From CAYJBH01 sp964369965 (lineage in GTDB: Bacteria > Bacillota > Clostridia > Oscillospirales > Ruminococcaceae), in NCBI GenBank assembly GCA_964369965.1, contig CAYJGF010000012.1, positions 11,418 to 75,417 on the forward strand: a DNA stretch of 64,000 nucleotides, in the 5' to 3' direction. This document shows, one piece after another, positions 1 through 7,650 of the stretch. Made by a program: the position numbers and the translations under genes. Position 1 is the first letter of the stretch; every line of letters starts with the position of its first letter. The notes under the pieces were generated by a model. It ran no database searches. It was not told the DNA's origin and worked only from the letters and a program-made list of their open reading frames with translations.

Positions 1-1
1 C

Positions 2-52
2 TCCTACGAGAGCGTTGATAACAGGTTTATAGTTGTGGGGAAATTGAAATAG
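2..52 (+). CDS. Possible C-terminal tail of an upstream gene (partial)
   Basis: Reading from base 2, an open frame gives a 16-residue tail (SYESVDNRFIVVGKLK) closed by TAG at 50-52. It reads like a protein C-terminus and ends 69 bases before the phosphohexomutase gene, on the same strand. Seventeen codons are too few to identify a family, and other frames are also briefly open, so this is tentative. The 53-121 gap is AT-rich and may hold a promoter for the next gene. Confidence 0.25.
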   Translation, partial: SYESVDNRFIVVGKLK

Positions 53-121
53 CTGTGAATTAGACATAATTTTGCAGATGTTTTATTATAATATTATAAA
101 AACAAAAGGAAAAACGAAGAT

Positions 122-1834
122 ATGAACAACGAAATTATGCTACAATATGCGCGTTGGATAGGTCGCGAGTTGATGGACGACGACCTCATGCCGGAGCTTA
201 TATCGATACAGGGCGACGAGGCGGAAATTGCGGAGCGTTTTGCCAAAAACCTCGAGTTTGGCACCGGCGGTCTACGCGGAATTATCGGTGCCGGCACCAA
301 CCGTATGAACATATACACCGTTGCCAAGGCTACGCAGGGTCTTTGTGCATATATTCTGAAAAACAACCTTGCAAAGGCGGTTGCGATAGGTTATGACAGT
401 AGAATAAAGAGCGTGGATTTTGCTAAGGTGGCGGCAGGTGTGCTTGCTGCAAACGGTATAAAAGCTCACCTTTATCGTGAGCTCTGCCCTACCCCGATGG
501 TCTCCTACGCGGTGCGTGAGCTTGGTTGCGGTGCCGGCATCATGGTCACCGCCAGCCACAACCCGGCGAAGTATAACGGCTATAAGGCGTACGGCGCGGA
601 CGGTTGCCAGATGACCGACAAGAGTGCCGGCGAGGTACTTTGTGAGGTGAACCGCCTCGACATATTTGACGATGTTCATGTTGCTGATTTTGATGCCGCT
701 CTTGCAGGCGGCGATATCTGCTATATCACGGATGAGCTTTGCAAAAGGTATTTTGACAGCGTTGCCTCTCAAAGCCTGCGCGATGTGTTATCCTCCTCAC
801 AACTTAAAATAGTCTATACACCACTCAACGGTGCAGGCAATAAACCGGTGCGACATATCCTTGATATGATGGGCGCGAAAAATATCTCAATAGTGCCACA
901 GCAGGAGATGCCGGACGGTCATTTCCCCACCTGCCCCTACCCTAATCCGGAATCTCGTGAGGCACTCACCCTCGGTATCGAGCGTTGCAAAGAGCTTGGC
1001 GCGGATCTTTTGATTGCCACCGACCCGGACTGTGACCGCGTGGGCATTGCTATCCGTGACGGCGAGGATTTTTTCCTCCCGAGCGGCAACGAGATCGCCC
1101 TCTTGTTACTGGATTATATCATAAAATCGCGGCTTGAAAAAGGCACAATGCCACAAAATCCGGTGTTTGTCAAGTCGGTGGTCACCACCGACCTCGCCGA
1201 GGATATCGCCTCCGGTGCAGGAGTGGAAACTCGCAACGTGTTGACCGGGTTTAAATATATCGGCGAGCAGATTCTCTTTTTGGAACAAAAGGGGGAGGAA
1301 AATCGCTTTATCTTCGGTTGTGAGGAGAGTTACGGTTATTTAATCGGCACATCGGTGCGCGATAAGGACGCGGTAGTCGCCTCCATGCTGGTTGCCGAGA
1401 TGGCGGCGCATTATGCCGCGAACGGATTGTCGGTTAAAAAGGCGCTCACCGACATATATGAGCGGTACGGCTATGAGATAAACTCTATTGAGAGCTTTGA
1501 GTTCGAGGGGCTGTCCGGTATCGAGACCATGTCGAAGATTATGAGTGATATGCGCGAAAATCCACCGAGCGAAATTGCAAACAGACCGGTTAAGGTGTTT
1601 AGCGACTACCTCATAGGCAAAAGGTTTAAGGGCGGTGAGAGCTATGATATAGGGCTGCCGCTGTCTAACATACTCGGCTTTAAGATGCAGGGGTGCAACG
1701 CGATTATCCGCCCCTCCGGAACCGAACCGAAGATTAAAATTTACTACAGCGCAACGGCGAAGTCAAAGGCAGAGGCCGAGGGTGTTATAGCGGAGCTTAA
1801 GGTCGAGATGTCGAAACTTTTGAATAATTGCTAA
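122..1834 (+). CDS. pgcA: Phosphoglucomutase/phosphomannomutase family protein
   Basis: Alpha-D-phosphohexomutase of 570 residues, which interconverts hexose 1- and 6-phosphates (glucose and/or mannose) to supply nucleotide sugars for wall and glycolipid synthesis. The phosphoserine loop TASHNP (S145), the magnesium loop DPDCDR (D301, D303, D305), the sugar-binding GCEES motif and the C-terminal phosphate-binding RPSGTEPK motif are all present in the family order. Length fits the PgcA/PgmB type (about 550-580 residues). The ATG at 122 has AAAGGA about 11 bases upstream. A weak promoter (TTGCAG 72-77, 17 bases, TATAAA 95-100) may precede it, though its start site would fall almost on the ribosome-binding site. 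Substrate preference between glucose and mannose cannot be read from the sequence. Confidence 0.93.
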   Translation: MNNEIMLQYARWIGRELMDDDLMPELISIQGDEAEIAERFAKNLEFGTGGLRGIIGAGTNRMNIYTVAKATQGLCAYILKNNLAKAVAIGYDSRIKSVDFAKVAAGVLAANGIKAHLYRELCPTPMVSYAVRELGCGAGIMVTASHNPAKYNGYKAYGADGCQMTDKSAGEVLCEVNRLDIFDDVHVADFDAALAGGDICYITDELCKRYFDSVASQSLRDVLSSSQLKIVYTPLNGAGNKPVRHILDMMGAKNISIVPQQEMPDGHFPTCPYPNPESREALTLGIERCKELGADLLIATDPDCDRVGIAIRDGEDFFLPSGNEIALLLLDYIIKSRLEKGTMPQNPVFVKSVVTTDLAEDIASGAGVETRNVLTGFKYIGEQILFLEQKGEENRFIFGCEESYGYLIGTSVRDKDAVVASMLVAEMAAHYAANGLSVKKALTDIYERYGYEINSIESFEFEGLSGIETMSKIMSDMRENPPSEIANRPVKVFSDYLIGKRFKGGESYDIGLPLSNILGFKMQGCNAIIRPSGTEPKIKIYYSATAKSKAEAEGVIAELKVEMSKLLNNC

Positions 1835-1861
1835 ATTTTATTGATTTTTTCCCTAAAACAC

Positions 1862-1890
1862 TTGCATTTTCTTTCAAAATATGATATGAT
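1862..1890 (+). promoter_or_regulatory. Sigma-A promoter of the rplS operon
   Basis: TTGCAT at 1862-1867, a 17-base spacer, and TATGAT at 1885-1890. This is a close match to the vegetative consensus. Transcription would begin near 1897, about 175 bases ahead of the rplS start, leaving room for the structured leader at 1961-2040. It probably drives rplS and perhaps the genes that follow. Confidence 0.7.
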
Positions 1891-1960
1891 ATCAAGGCAC
1901 CGTTTGCTAAAGAGCAAAATTATATCGGCAGTCCTCTGAATGAAATATTTCATGAATGTC

Positions 1961-2040
1961 GCAACAGTCTTACGGGGAGGATGCGGGGTGCGCTTTGTTG
2001 TTGCAAGCATTTTGCAGGCGCGACGCTAACCCTCCGTTGC
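1961..2040 (+). promoter_or_regulatory. L19 (rplS) leader RNA, autoregulatory candidate
   Basis: The 5' UTR folds into one long interrupted stem. GCAAC (1961-1965) pairs with GTTGC (2036-2040), GGAGG (1976-1980) with CCTCC (2031-2035), TGCGC (1989-1993) with GCGCG (2018-2022), and an apical TGCAA/TTGCA helix covers 2002-2016. Firmicutes rplS genes commonly carry an L19 leader in this position that is thought to mediate ribosomal-protein feedback. Position and architecture fit that family; I could not check covariation. Confidence 0.6.
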
Positions 2041-2072
2041 AGACCGCACGGAATGTGCAGAAAGGTAAAATC

Positions 2073-2438
2073 ATGACAATGGACGCAATTAAACTTATCA
2101 CACAGGACAGCAAAAAAGCGGAGCTGCCATCTTTCAGCGTCGGCGACACCGTGCGTGTCAATGTGCGCATCAAGGAGGGCGAGCGCGAGCGTGTTCAGGC
2201 ATTCGAAGGCACCGTCATAGCCAGAAAACACGGCGATATTAATGAGACTTTCACCGTGCGCCGCACATCATACGGTGTGGGCGTCGAGCGTGTGTTCCCT
2301 ATCCATTCCCCATTTGTGGAGAGTGTGACCGTAGTGCGTTTCGGTAAAGTTCGCAGGGCAAAACTTTTCTATCTGCGCGAGCGTACCGGCAAATCTGCCA
2401 AGGTCAAGGAGCAGATCAGGCACAGAGCGAGCAAATAG
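2073..2438 (+). CDS. rplS: 50S ribosomal protein L19
   Basis: L19 sits at the 30S-50S interface of the ribosome. The product is 121 residues, the normal length for the family, with the typical GDTVRVNVRI and EGTVIARKH segments and the conserved VERVFPIHSP stretch. The frame is open further upstream (to 1956), but that part overlaps the leader hairpin and does not resemble L19. The ATG at 2073, with AAAGG about 7 bases ahead, is the sensible start. First gene of the rplS-lepB-rbgA-rnhB-yraN cluster, an arrangement common in Firmicutes. Confidence 0.95.
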   Translation: MTMDAIKLITQDSKKAELPSFSVGDTVRVNVRIKEGERERVQAFEGTVIARKHGDINETFTVRRTSYGVGVERVFPIHSPFVESVTVVRFGKVRRAKLFYLRERTGKSAKVKEQIRHRASK

Positions 2439-2457
2439 ACTTTTTGCTTTTTTTAAG

Positions 2458-2505
2458 CCCATCATACCATTTCGCCGGATATTATAGGTGATGAGGTGTG
2501 ATGGG
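2458..2505 (+). terminator. Stem-loop after rplS (weak terminator or attenuator)
   Basis: An 11-base arm at 2458-2468 (CCCATCATACC) pairs with 2495-2505 (GGTGTGATGGG) with one G-T pair. The 3' side is followed by ATTTATCTATTTTA rather than a clean T run, so it is a poor rho-independent terminator. It lies between rplS and lepB and could lower expression of lepB and the genes after it relative to rplS. Confidence 0.4.
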
Positions 2506-2529
2506 ATTTATCTATTTTAGGGTTTTTTA

Positions 2530-3063
2530 ATGCAGGATACATCAAAATTTAACCGAGATTTTTTCGAGTGGATCGATGCGCTCATATTCTGTGCGGTCGC
2601 TATCATACTTATCTTCATATTTTTTTTCAGGTTGGTGGTGGTGCAAGGCGCCTCCATGGAGCCGAACTTTATTGAGGGTGACCGCCTGATCATTCGCAGT
2701 ATCGGCTACACCCCCGAGCGCGGCGACGTGGTAGTATTGGACAGCTATTCCGGCACCGGCAAACCACTTGTCAAACGCGTCATAGCACTCGGTGGCGACG
2801 TTGTGGACATCGACCCTGTGACCTTTGCCGTCACCATCAACGGGGAGGTTATCGACGAGCCGTACATAGCCGCGCCTACCAACCGAGTGGACGACATCGG
2901 CTACCCTTTCACCGTCAGTGAGGGGCACATCTTCGTGATGGGTGACAATCGACAAAACTCCAAAGACAGCCGCAGTTTCGACATAGGCGAGGTGGACGAG
3001 CGCAGTGTAATGGGCAAGGCAGTAGCAAGAATTTGGCCGTTTTATAGGGTGGGGGTGTTGTGA
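2530..3063 (+). CDS. lepB: Signal peptidase I
   Basis: Type I leader peptidase (S26 family), which cleaves signal peptides from Sec/Tat-exported proteins on the outer face of the membrane. The 177-residue product has one N-terminal membrane anchor (about residues 16-35), the nucleophile serine in ASMEP (S42), the general-base lysine in VKRVIALGGD (K82), and the GDNRQNSKDSR box near the C-terminus. It is short and single-anchored, as in Gram-positives. The start has only a weak AGGG ahead of it. It lies 1 base before rbgA, so the two are probably translationally coupled. Confidence 0.95.
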   Translation: MQDTSKFNRDFFEWIDALIFCAVAIILIFIFFFRLVVVQGASMEPNFIEGDRLIIRSIGYTPERGDVVVLDSYSGTGKPLVKRVIALGGDVVDIDPVTFAVTINGEVIDEPYIAAPTNRVDDIGYPFTVSEGHIFVMGDNRQNSKDSRSFDIGEVDERSVMGKAVARIWPFYRVGVL

Positions 3064-3064
3064 G

Positions 3065-3913
3065 ATGAACATTCAATGGTTCCCCGGTCATATGACCAAG
3101 ACCTTTCGCGCGGTGGAAAAGATTTTGCCGAGCATTGATGCCGTTATCGTTCTTTTGGACGCGCGAATACCCTCCTCCAGCCAAAATCCGAAGCTCTCGG
3201 AGCTTATCGCCGACAAACCAAAGCTCTATGTCCTTAACAAGGCGGATCTCGCCGATAAGTCATCGAACGACCGCTGGCTCTCCCACCTCTCAAAAGAAGA
3301 GACGGCAATCGCTGTCTCTTCCAAATCGCCTGCCTCATCAAAGGCGGTGCTCGGCGCACTCCAAAAGGTCACCGAAAGGATTAGCGAACGGCGACGCGCT
3401 AAAGGTATCGTGGGCATGAGCATGTCCATACTGGTATGCGGCATACCGAATGTCGGCAAATCAACCCTTATCAACCTGCTCTCGGGCAGTGCTAAGGCAA
3501 GAGCCGCCGACAAACCGGGTGTGACACGCGGATTACAGCGCATTAACCTCAAAGGTCTTGACCTTGTCGACGTGCCGGGGCTGCTTTGGCCTAAGTTTGA
3601 GGACAATAAAACCGCCTCCAACCTCGCATTTATCGGCTCGATAAACGACGACATCATCGGCAAGGAGGAGCTTGCGGCGAACCTGCTCTTTGAGCTTGCC
3701 TCGATGGAAAACAATCGGTTGTGTGAGCGGTTTAAACTTCCGAGCGAGGTGCTGACACTGCCGATGTACGAGCTTTTAGAGGAGATAGGTCGCCGTCGTG
3801 GTATGCTTATCCGCGGTGGTGAGGTGGATCTCGAGCGGACCGCGATAATGGTCATCGACGAATTTCGCGCCGCAAAGTTTGGGAGGATAACGCTTGAACA
3901 ACCCACTTTATGA
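3065..3913 (+). CDS. rbgA: Ribosome biogenesis GTPase RbgA (YlqF)
   Basis: Circularly permuted GTPase of 282 residues needed for late assembly of the 50S subunit. The G motifs occur in the permuted order: NKAD (G4) near residue 59, then the P-loop GIPNVGKST, then DVPG (G3). The N-terminal NIQWFPGHMTK signature is typical of YlqF/RbgA. Its 3' end overlaps rnhB by 20 bases. Position between lepB and rnhB matches the conserved Firmicutes neighbourhood. Confidence 0.95.
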   Translation: MNIQWFPGHMTKTFRAVEKILPSIDAVIVLLDARIPSSSQNPKLSELIADKPKLYVLNKADLADKSSNDRWLSHLSKEETAIAVSSKSPASSKAVLGALQKVTERISERRRAKGIVGMSMSILVCGIPNVGKSTLINLLSGSAKARAADKPGVTRGLQRINLKGLDLVDVPGLLWPKFEDNKTASNLAFIGSINDDIIGKEELAANLLFELASMENNRLCERFKLPSEVLTLPMYELLEEIGRRRGMLIRGGEVDLERTAIMVIDEFRAAKFGRITLEQPTL

Positions 3914-4499
3914 TTTTGATAGAGCAAACGGTGCGCCCACTCTCACCCTGTGTGGTGTGGATGAGGCAGGGCGCGGTCCGCTGTGCGGTCCCGTCTGTTG
4001 TGCGGCGGTAATCCTCGACTACTCACATGAACTCAACGTCGACGACAGCAAAAAACTCAGTGAAAAAAAACGCGAGTTGCTCTATGACGAGATTATAAAC
4101 AGCGCGCTCGCATATAAAATCACGCTGATAGACAACGGAATTATCGACGAGATAAATATACTCAACGCCACCCTGCTCGGCATGAAACAGGCGGTTGAAC
4201 AGTTGAATATACCGCCCGACTTTGTTTTGGTGGATGGCAACAAACTGCCAGCGCTCCACTGCGATGCCAGAGCGGTTATCAAGGGGGATGGGGTCAGCGC
4301 CGCCATCGCCGCCGCCTCAATTCTCGCAAAGGTGACACGCGACCGATATATGGTAGAACTCGACAAACAATATCCTCAATATCAACTCGCAAGGCACAAA
4401 GGATACGGCACAAAACTGCATTACGAGATGATAAAACAACACGGTGTCGAGCATTTTTACCGTCGCAGTTTCCTCAAAAGGATTTTGTCCGATGACTAA
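3894..4499 (+). CDS. rnhB: Ribonuclease HII
   Basis: Removes RNA from RNA-DNA hybrids, including single ribonucleotides misincorporated into DNA. The 201-residue protein has the DEAGRG active-site motif (D23, E24), an acidic residue in VDGNK (D114) and the R-D pair in KVTRDRY (D150), completing the catalytic set. The start is TTG at 3894, chosen because GGGAGG lies at 3881-3886 and no in-frame ATG precedes the DEAGRG block. It overlaps the end of rbgA by 20 bases and the start of yraN by 8, implying tight coupling. Confidence 0.94.
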   Translation: MNNPLYDFDRANGAPTLTLCGVDEAGRGPLCGPVCCAAVILDYSHELNVDDSKKLSEKKRELLYDEIINSALAYKITLIDNGIIDEINILNATLLGMKQAVEQLNIPPDFVLVDGNKLPALHCDARAVIKGDGVSAAIAAASILAKVTRDRYMVELDKQYPQYQLARHKGYGTKLHYEMIKQHGVEHFYRRSFLKRILSDD

Positions 4500-4845
4500 A
4501 AAAGAGGTAGGCGACCTCGCCGAAAATTTTATCCGCACTCAATATATCAGGGACGGGTTCGCAATTATTTCTCAAAATTACCACACAAGACAGGGTGAAG
4601 TGGACATAATCGCCCGAAAAGGTGATTTGATTGCAATTATAGAGGTTAAGGCGAGAAAGGATAACAGCCTTGTTCCGATTGAATACTCCGTCACAAAACA
4701 AAAACAGCGCCGTGTGCGACTTGCCGCGACGGCATTTTTGCAAAAAAACAATCTTCTCGATAAAAAAATTCGCTTTGACGTTGCTTTTGTCAGCTTTAAC
4801 GAACAGATGGAGTATACGCACAACATTATAACAGCCGCTTTTTGA
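4492..4845 (+). CDS. yraN: YraN/UPF0102 family nuclease-like protein
   Basis: Small (117-residue) member of the UPF0102 family, which has a restriction-endonuclease-like fold. The core GEVDII...EVKAR is visible, supplying D38 and the E51-x-K53 pair expected at a metal-dependent nuclease site. The family's role is unclear; links to DNA processing or repair have been suggested. The ATG at 4492 overlaps the rnhB stop, although the frame opens upstream to 4444. The rnhB-yraN pairing is widespread in bacteria. Confidence 0.88.
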   Translation: MTKKEVGDLAENFIRTQYIRDGFAIISQNYHTRQGEVDIIARKGDLIAIIEVKARKDNSLVPIEYSVTKQKQRRVRLAATAFLQKNNLLDKKIRFDVAFVSFNEQMEYTHNIITAAF

Positions 4846-4857
4846 AAGGACAACAAC

Positions 4858-6339
4858 ATGAAATTTCATTCTACACGAAACGACGATAGACATTTTTGCT
4901 CTGCCGAGGCTATTATTGCCGGTCTTTGCGAGGACGGCGGTCTTTTTGTGCCGAGCGAATTTCCAACGCTGGACGTTAAAAAGCTTTGCAACATGTCGTA
5001 CGACCGCATTGCCTATAATATTTTGCGACTTTTTTTAACCGATTTTGACGATGATTTTCTCGCAAAAACGACACATGAAGTGTATATGGACGAACGATTT
5101 AACTCCCGTGCCGGTCATGTCACAAGGGTTAGCGACCGTCTTTCTTTTTTAGAGCTGTGGCATGGTCCTACCTATGCATTTAAGGACTATGCGCTACAAA
5201 TTTTGCCAAAATTGCTCGTGCAGGCAAAGCGTATGACCGACTACAACAAAACAAATCTCGTGCTGGTCGCGACCTCCGGTGATACCGGTTCCGCCGCACT
5301 TTACGGCTTTGCGGACCTGCCGGACATAAAGGTCTTAGCGATGTATCCCGAGGGTGGTGTCAGTATGGTGCAGCGCCGCCAGATGGGTGAGGCAAAGGGC
5401 AATAATCTTGCCGTTTTTGGTGTCGATGGGAATTTTGACGATATCCAAACAGCGGTTAAAAATATTTTTAGCGACAAGGATATCGCCAAGAGTTTATCGG
5501 AGCAAAATGTCGAGCTGTGCAGTGCCAACTCCATCAATTTCGGGCGGTTAGTGCCTCAGATATGTTACTATTTCAGCTGCTATGCCGAGATGCTCGCCGA
5601 GGGGGGGATAGCTGAGGGGGAGACAGTCGATTTTGTTGTGCCGACCGGTAATTTTGGCGATATTCTTGCCGGATATTATGCCAAAAAAATGGGGCTCCCG
5701 ATAGGAAAGCTAATCTGCGCCTCCAACAAAAACCGTATCTTGACCGACTTTTTTAAGACAGGCATCTATGATACAAGGCGCGAATTTTATAAGACCGCCT
5801 CACCTTCGATGGATATTCTCATCTCCTCCAACCTGGAGCGACTGCTATATCATATAAGCGGCGACTGTAATTATATATCCTCACTTATGGACGACCTGAA
5901 AAAGACAGGCGTATTCAAAATATCGGATGAAATGCGCGCCGAAATGCAAGAGACATTTTTTGCTGATTTTGCAGACGATGACCTTGCACGGAGCACAATT
6001 CGCACGATTCATGAGCGATATGACTATCTGTGCGACCCGCATACCGCCGTCGCTGCGGCAGTTGCCAAAAAATGGAATGAGACAAAACATTCATCACGAC
6101 AACTGGTAATTCTTTCCACCGCAAACCCCTACAAATTCCCCCGTGAGATTATAAGCGCCTTTCATGATGGTCTCATCGTCGATGATAAGACGGCATTATC
6201 CATGTTAAACGGTGCGTTCCCATTATCTCCGATACCCCGTTTAATTGCCGATATGATGCATAATGAGGAGGTTCAAACCCCATGCATATCGATTGGTAAA
6301 ACTGCGGATACTGTCAAAGAGTTTGCGTGTTTAAGGTAG
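4858..6339 (+). CDS. thrC: Threonine synthase
   Basis: PLP-dependent enzyme that converts O-phospho-L-homoserine to L-threonine, the last step of threonine synthesis. The 493-residue length fits the long-chain type. The N-terminal STRNDD segment, the PLP-lysine motif in TYAFKDYALQ (K109), the phosphate-binding VATSGDTGSAAL loop and the NSINFGRLVPQ segment are all visible. It has AAAGGA 11 bases before the ATG and follows yraN by 12 bases. The rest of the threonine pathway is not in the window. Confidence 0.94.
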   Translation: MKFHSTRNDDRHFCSAEAIIAGLCEDGGLFVPSEFPTLDVKKLCNMSYDRIAYNILRLFLTDFDDDFLAKTTHEVYMDERFNSRAGHVTRVSDRLSFLELWHGPTYAFKDYALQILPKLLVQAKRMTDYNKTNLVLVATSGDTGSAALYGFADLPDIKVLAMYPEGGVSMVQRRQMGEAKGNNLAVFGVDGNFDDIQTAVKNIFSDKDIAKSLSEQNVELCSANSINFGRLVPQICYYFSCYAEMLAEGGIAEGETVDFVVPTGNFGDILAGYYAKKMGLPIGKLICASNKNRILTDFFKTGIYDTRREFYKTASPSMDILISSNLERLLYHISGDCNYISSLMDDLKKTGVFKISDEMRAEMQETFFADFADDDLARSTIRTIHERYDYLCDPHTAVAAAVAKKWNETKHSSRQLVILSTANPYKFPREIISAFHDGLIVDDKTALSMLNGAFPLSPIPRLIADMMHNEEVQTPCISIGKTADTVKEFACLR

Positions 6340-6348
6340 AATTAATTT

Positions 6349-7029
6349 ATGTCAATATTTACCATCGCGGATCTTCACCTCTCGCTTGACACAAACAAAT
6401 CAATGGAAGTTTTTTCCGGTTGGGACAACTATATCCAAAAACTGGAAACTAACTGGAAAAAAATAGTAACCCCCGAGGATACCGTAGTTATCCCCGGGGA
6501 TATTTCCTGGGCTATGAAGTTGGAGGATACGCTTGCGGACTTCCAATTTTTGGAAAGTCTGCCGGGGCAAAAAGTTCTTTTAAAAGGAAATCACGATTAT
6601 TGGTGGACAAGCATAAAAAAGATGTCGACCTTTATTGAGGAGCATCACCTTTTTAGCCTCAACTTCCTGCATAACGACTGTTATCCGGCACAGGGTGTCG
6701 CAATATGCGGTACCAGAAGTTGGCTTTTTGAACAGGGCGAGGAGTTCGACCAAAAATTGGTCAATCGAGAGGTAGGCAGATTGGAGATGTCGCTCGACGC
6801 GGCAAAGGATATGGAAAAAATTGTTTTTTTGCACTATCCGCCCATTTATCGCGACCAATGTAGTGAAAAAATATTAGCCGTTTTGGAAAAACATGGTATC
6901 AAACGTTGCTTTTATGGTCATCTTCACGCACATACAATCAAACACGCCTTTAACGACATGCAAAACGGTATAGAATATAAACTCATATCAGCGGACGCAC
7001 TAAATTTCATACCATATAAGGTTTTATAA
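6349..7029 (+). CDS. Calcineurin-like metallophosphoesterase
   Basis: Binuclear-metal phosphoesterase of 226 residues. The motif ladder is complete: DLH near the N-terminus (D8, H10), PGDISW, KGNHDYWW, LHYPP and YGHLHAH. It resembles the uncharacterised Clostridia family often described as a serine/threonine phosphatase-like phosphohydrolase; substrate is unknown and cannot be predicted here. It follows thrC by 9 bases and ends the plus-strand run, overlapping the 3' end of the convergent DUF2344 gene by 6 bases. Confidence 0.85.
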   Translation: MSIFTIADLHLSLDTNKSMEVFSGWDNYIQKLETNWKKIVTPEDTVVIPGDISWAMKLEDTLADFQFLESLPGQKVLLKGNHDYWWTSIKKMSTFIEEHHLFSLNFLHNDCYPAQGVAICGTRSWLFEQGEEFDQKLVNREVGRLEMSLDAAKDMEKIVFLHYPPIYRDQCSEKILAVLEKHGIKRCFYGHLHAHTIKHAFNDMQNGIEYKLISADALNFIPYKVL

Positions 7030-7650
7030 CCATTCTTTTCCCTCTTTATCGAGAATTGCGGTTCGCACCACCGTTATTTCACCACTCTTAATTCCGTACT
7101 GTTCCAAAAAGTCTATCAAGAGTGATGGGCTTATGGTCAGGTTGCCGGCAGGTAACTCAATCGTCGTGCCCCCATTTATTGGCAACAATTTGGGGACGTA
7201 CTCTTTTAAATTGATTTGAATTTCTTTCCTTTTGGTCTTTTTTGTAACCATTGCCGTCTCAACGTCGTTGTACTGCGAGGCGGCATTTTTAAACCTTTCA
7301 TCATCGTCCGCAAAAAGTTCGTATCTTGCGTAGGATATTTCGGACGGTTTAGAGGTTGCGATATATATCGAGAATGCCTTAATTCCAAAAGGCAGGCAGG
7401 CGTTTATTGCGGACAGCCACTCCTTTTTAGGCGGTTGTTCACTCTTAAAGTCCACCGCATCGCAAACCGAGTTATGGGACAGTGAGAGGGGGAGCGCAAA
7501 GGTCATGTATATATGCGGATTGAAGCCGGCGGAAAACCAGACCGGCAGTTTACTCTGTCGCAACGCCCTTGACATGACACGTTGTAGGTCGAGATGGGAA
7601 ATATATGCACACTCGTCGGTCTTTGCAAACCTAAGCCTTATTACAAACAC
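7024..7650 (-). CDS. DUF2344 (TIGR03936) radical-SAM-linked protein
   Basis: A 208-residue protein of the DUF2344 family. The N-terminal pattern (RLRFAKTDECAYISHLDL, then QSKLPVWFSAGFNPH) is typical. Members are found next to, or fused to, TIGR03960-type radical SAM proteins, as here, and near RNase G/rplU; their function is unknown. It starts with GTG at 7650 inside the last codons of the radical SAM gene (20-base overlap), so the two are translated together. Convergent with the metallophosphoesterase. Confidence 0.85.
   Translation of the reverse strand: MFVIRLRFAKTDECAYISHLDLQRVMSRALRQSKLPVWFSAGFNPHIYMTFALPLSLSHNSVCDAVDFKSEQPPKKEWLSAINACLPFGIKAFSIYIATSKPSEISYARYELFADDDERFKNAASQYNDVETAMVTKKTKRKEIQINLKEYVPKLLPINGGTTIELPAGNLTISPSLLIDFLEQYGIKSGEITVVRTAILDKEGKEWL

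Noticed and set aside
1956..2072. N-terminal extension of L19
   Set aside because: The frame is open, but it overlaps the leader hairpin, lacks similarity to L19 and has no ribosome-binding site; the ATG at 2073 has one.
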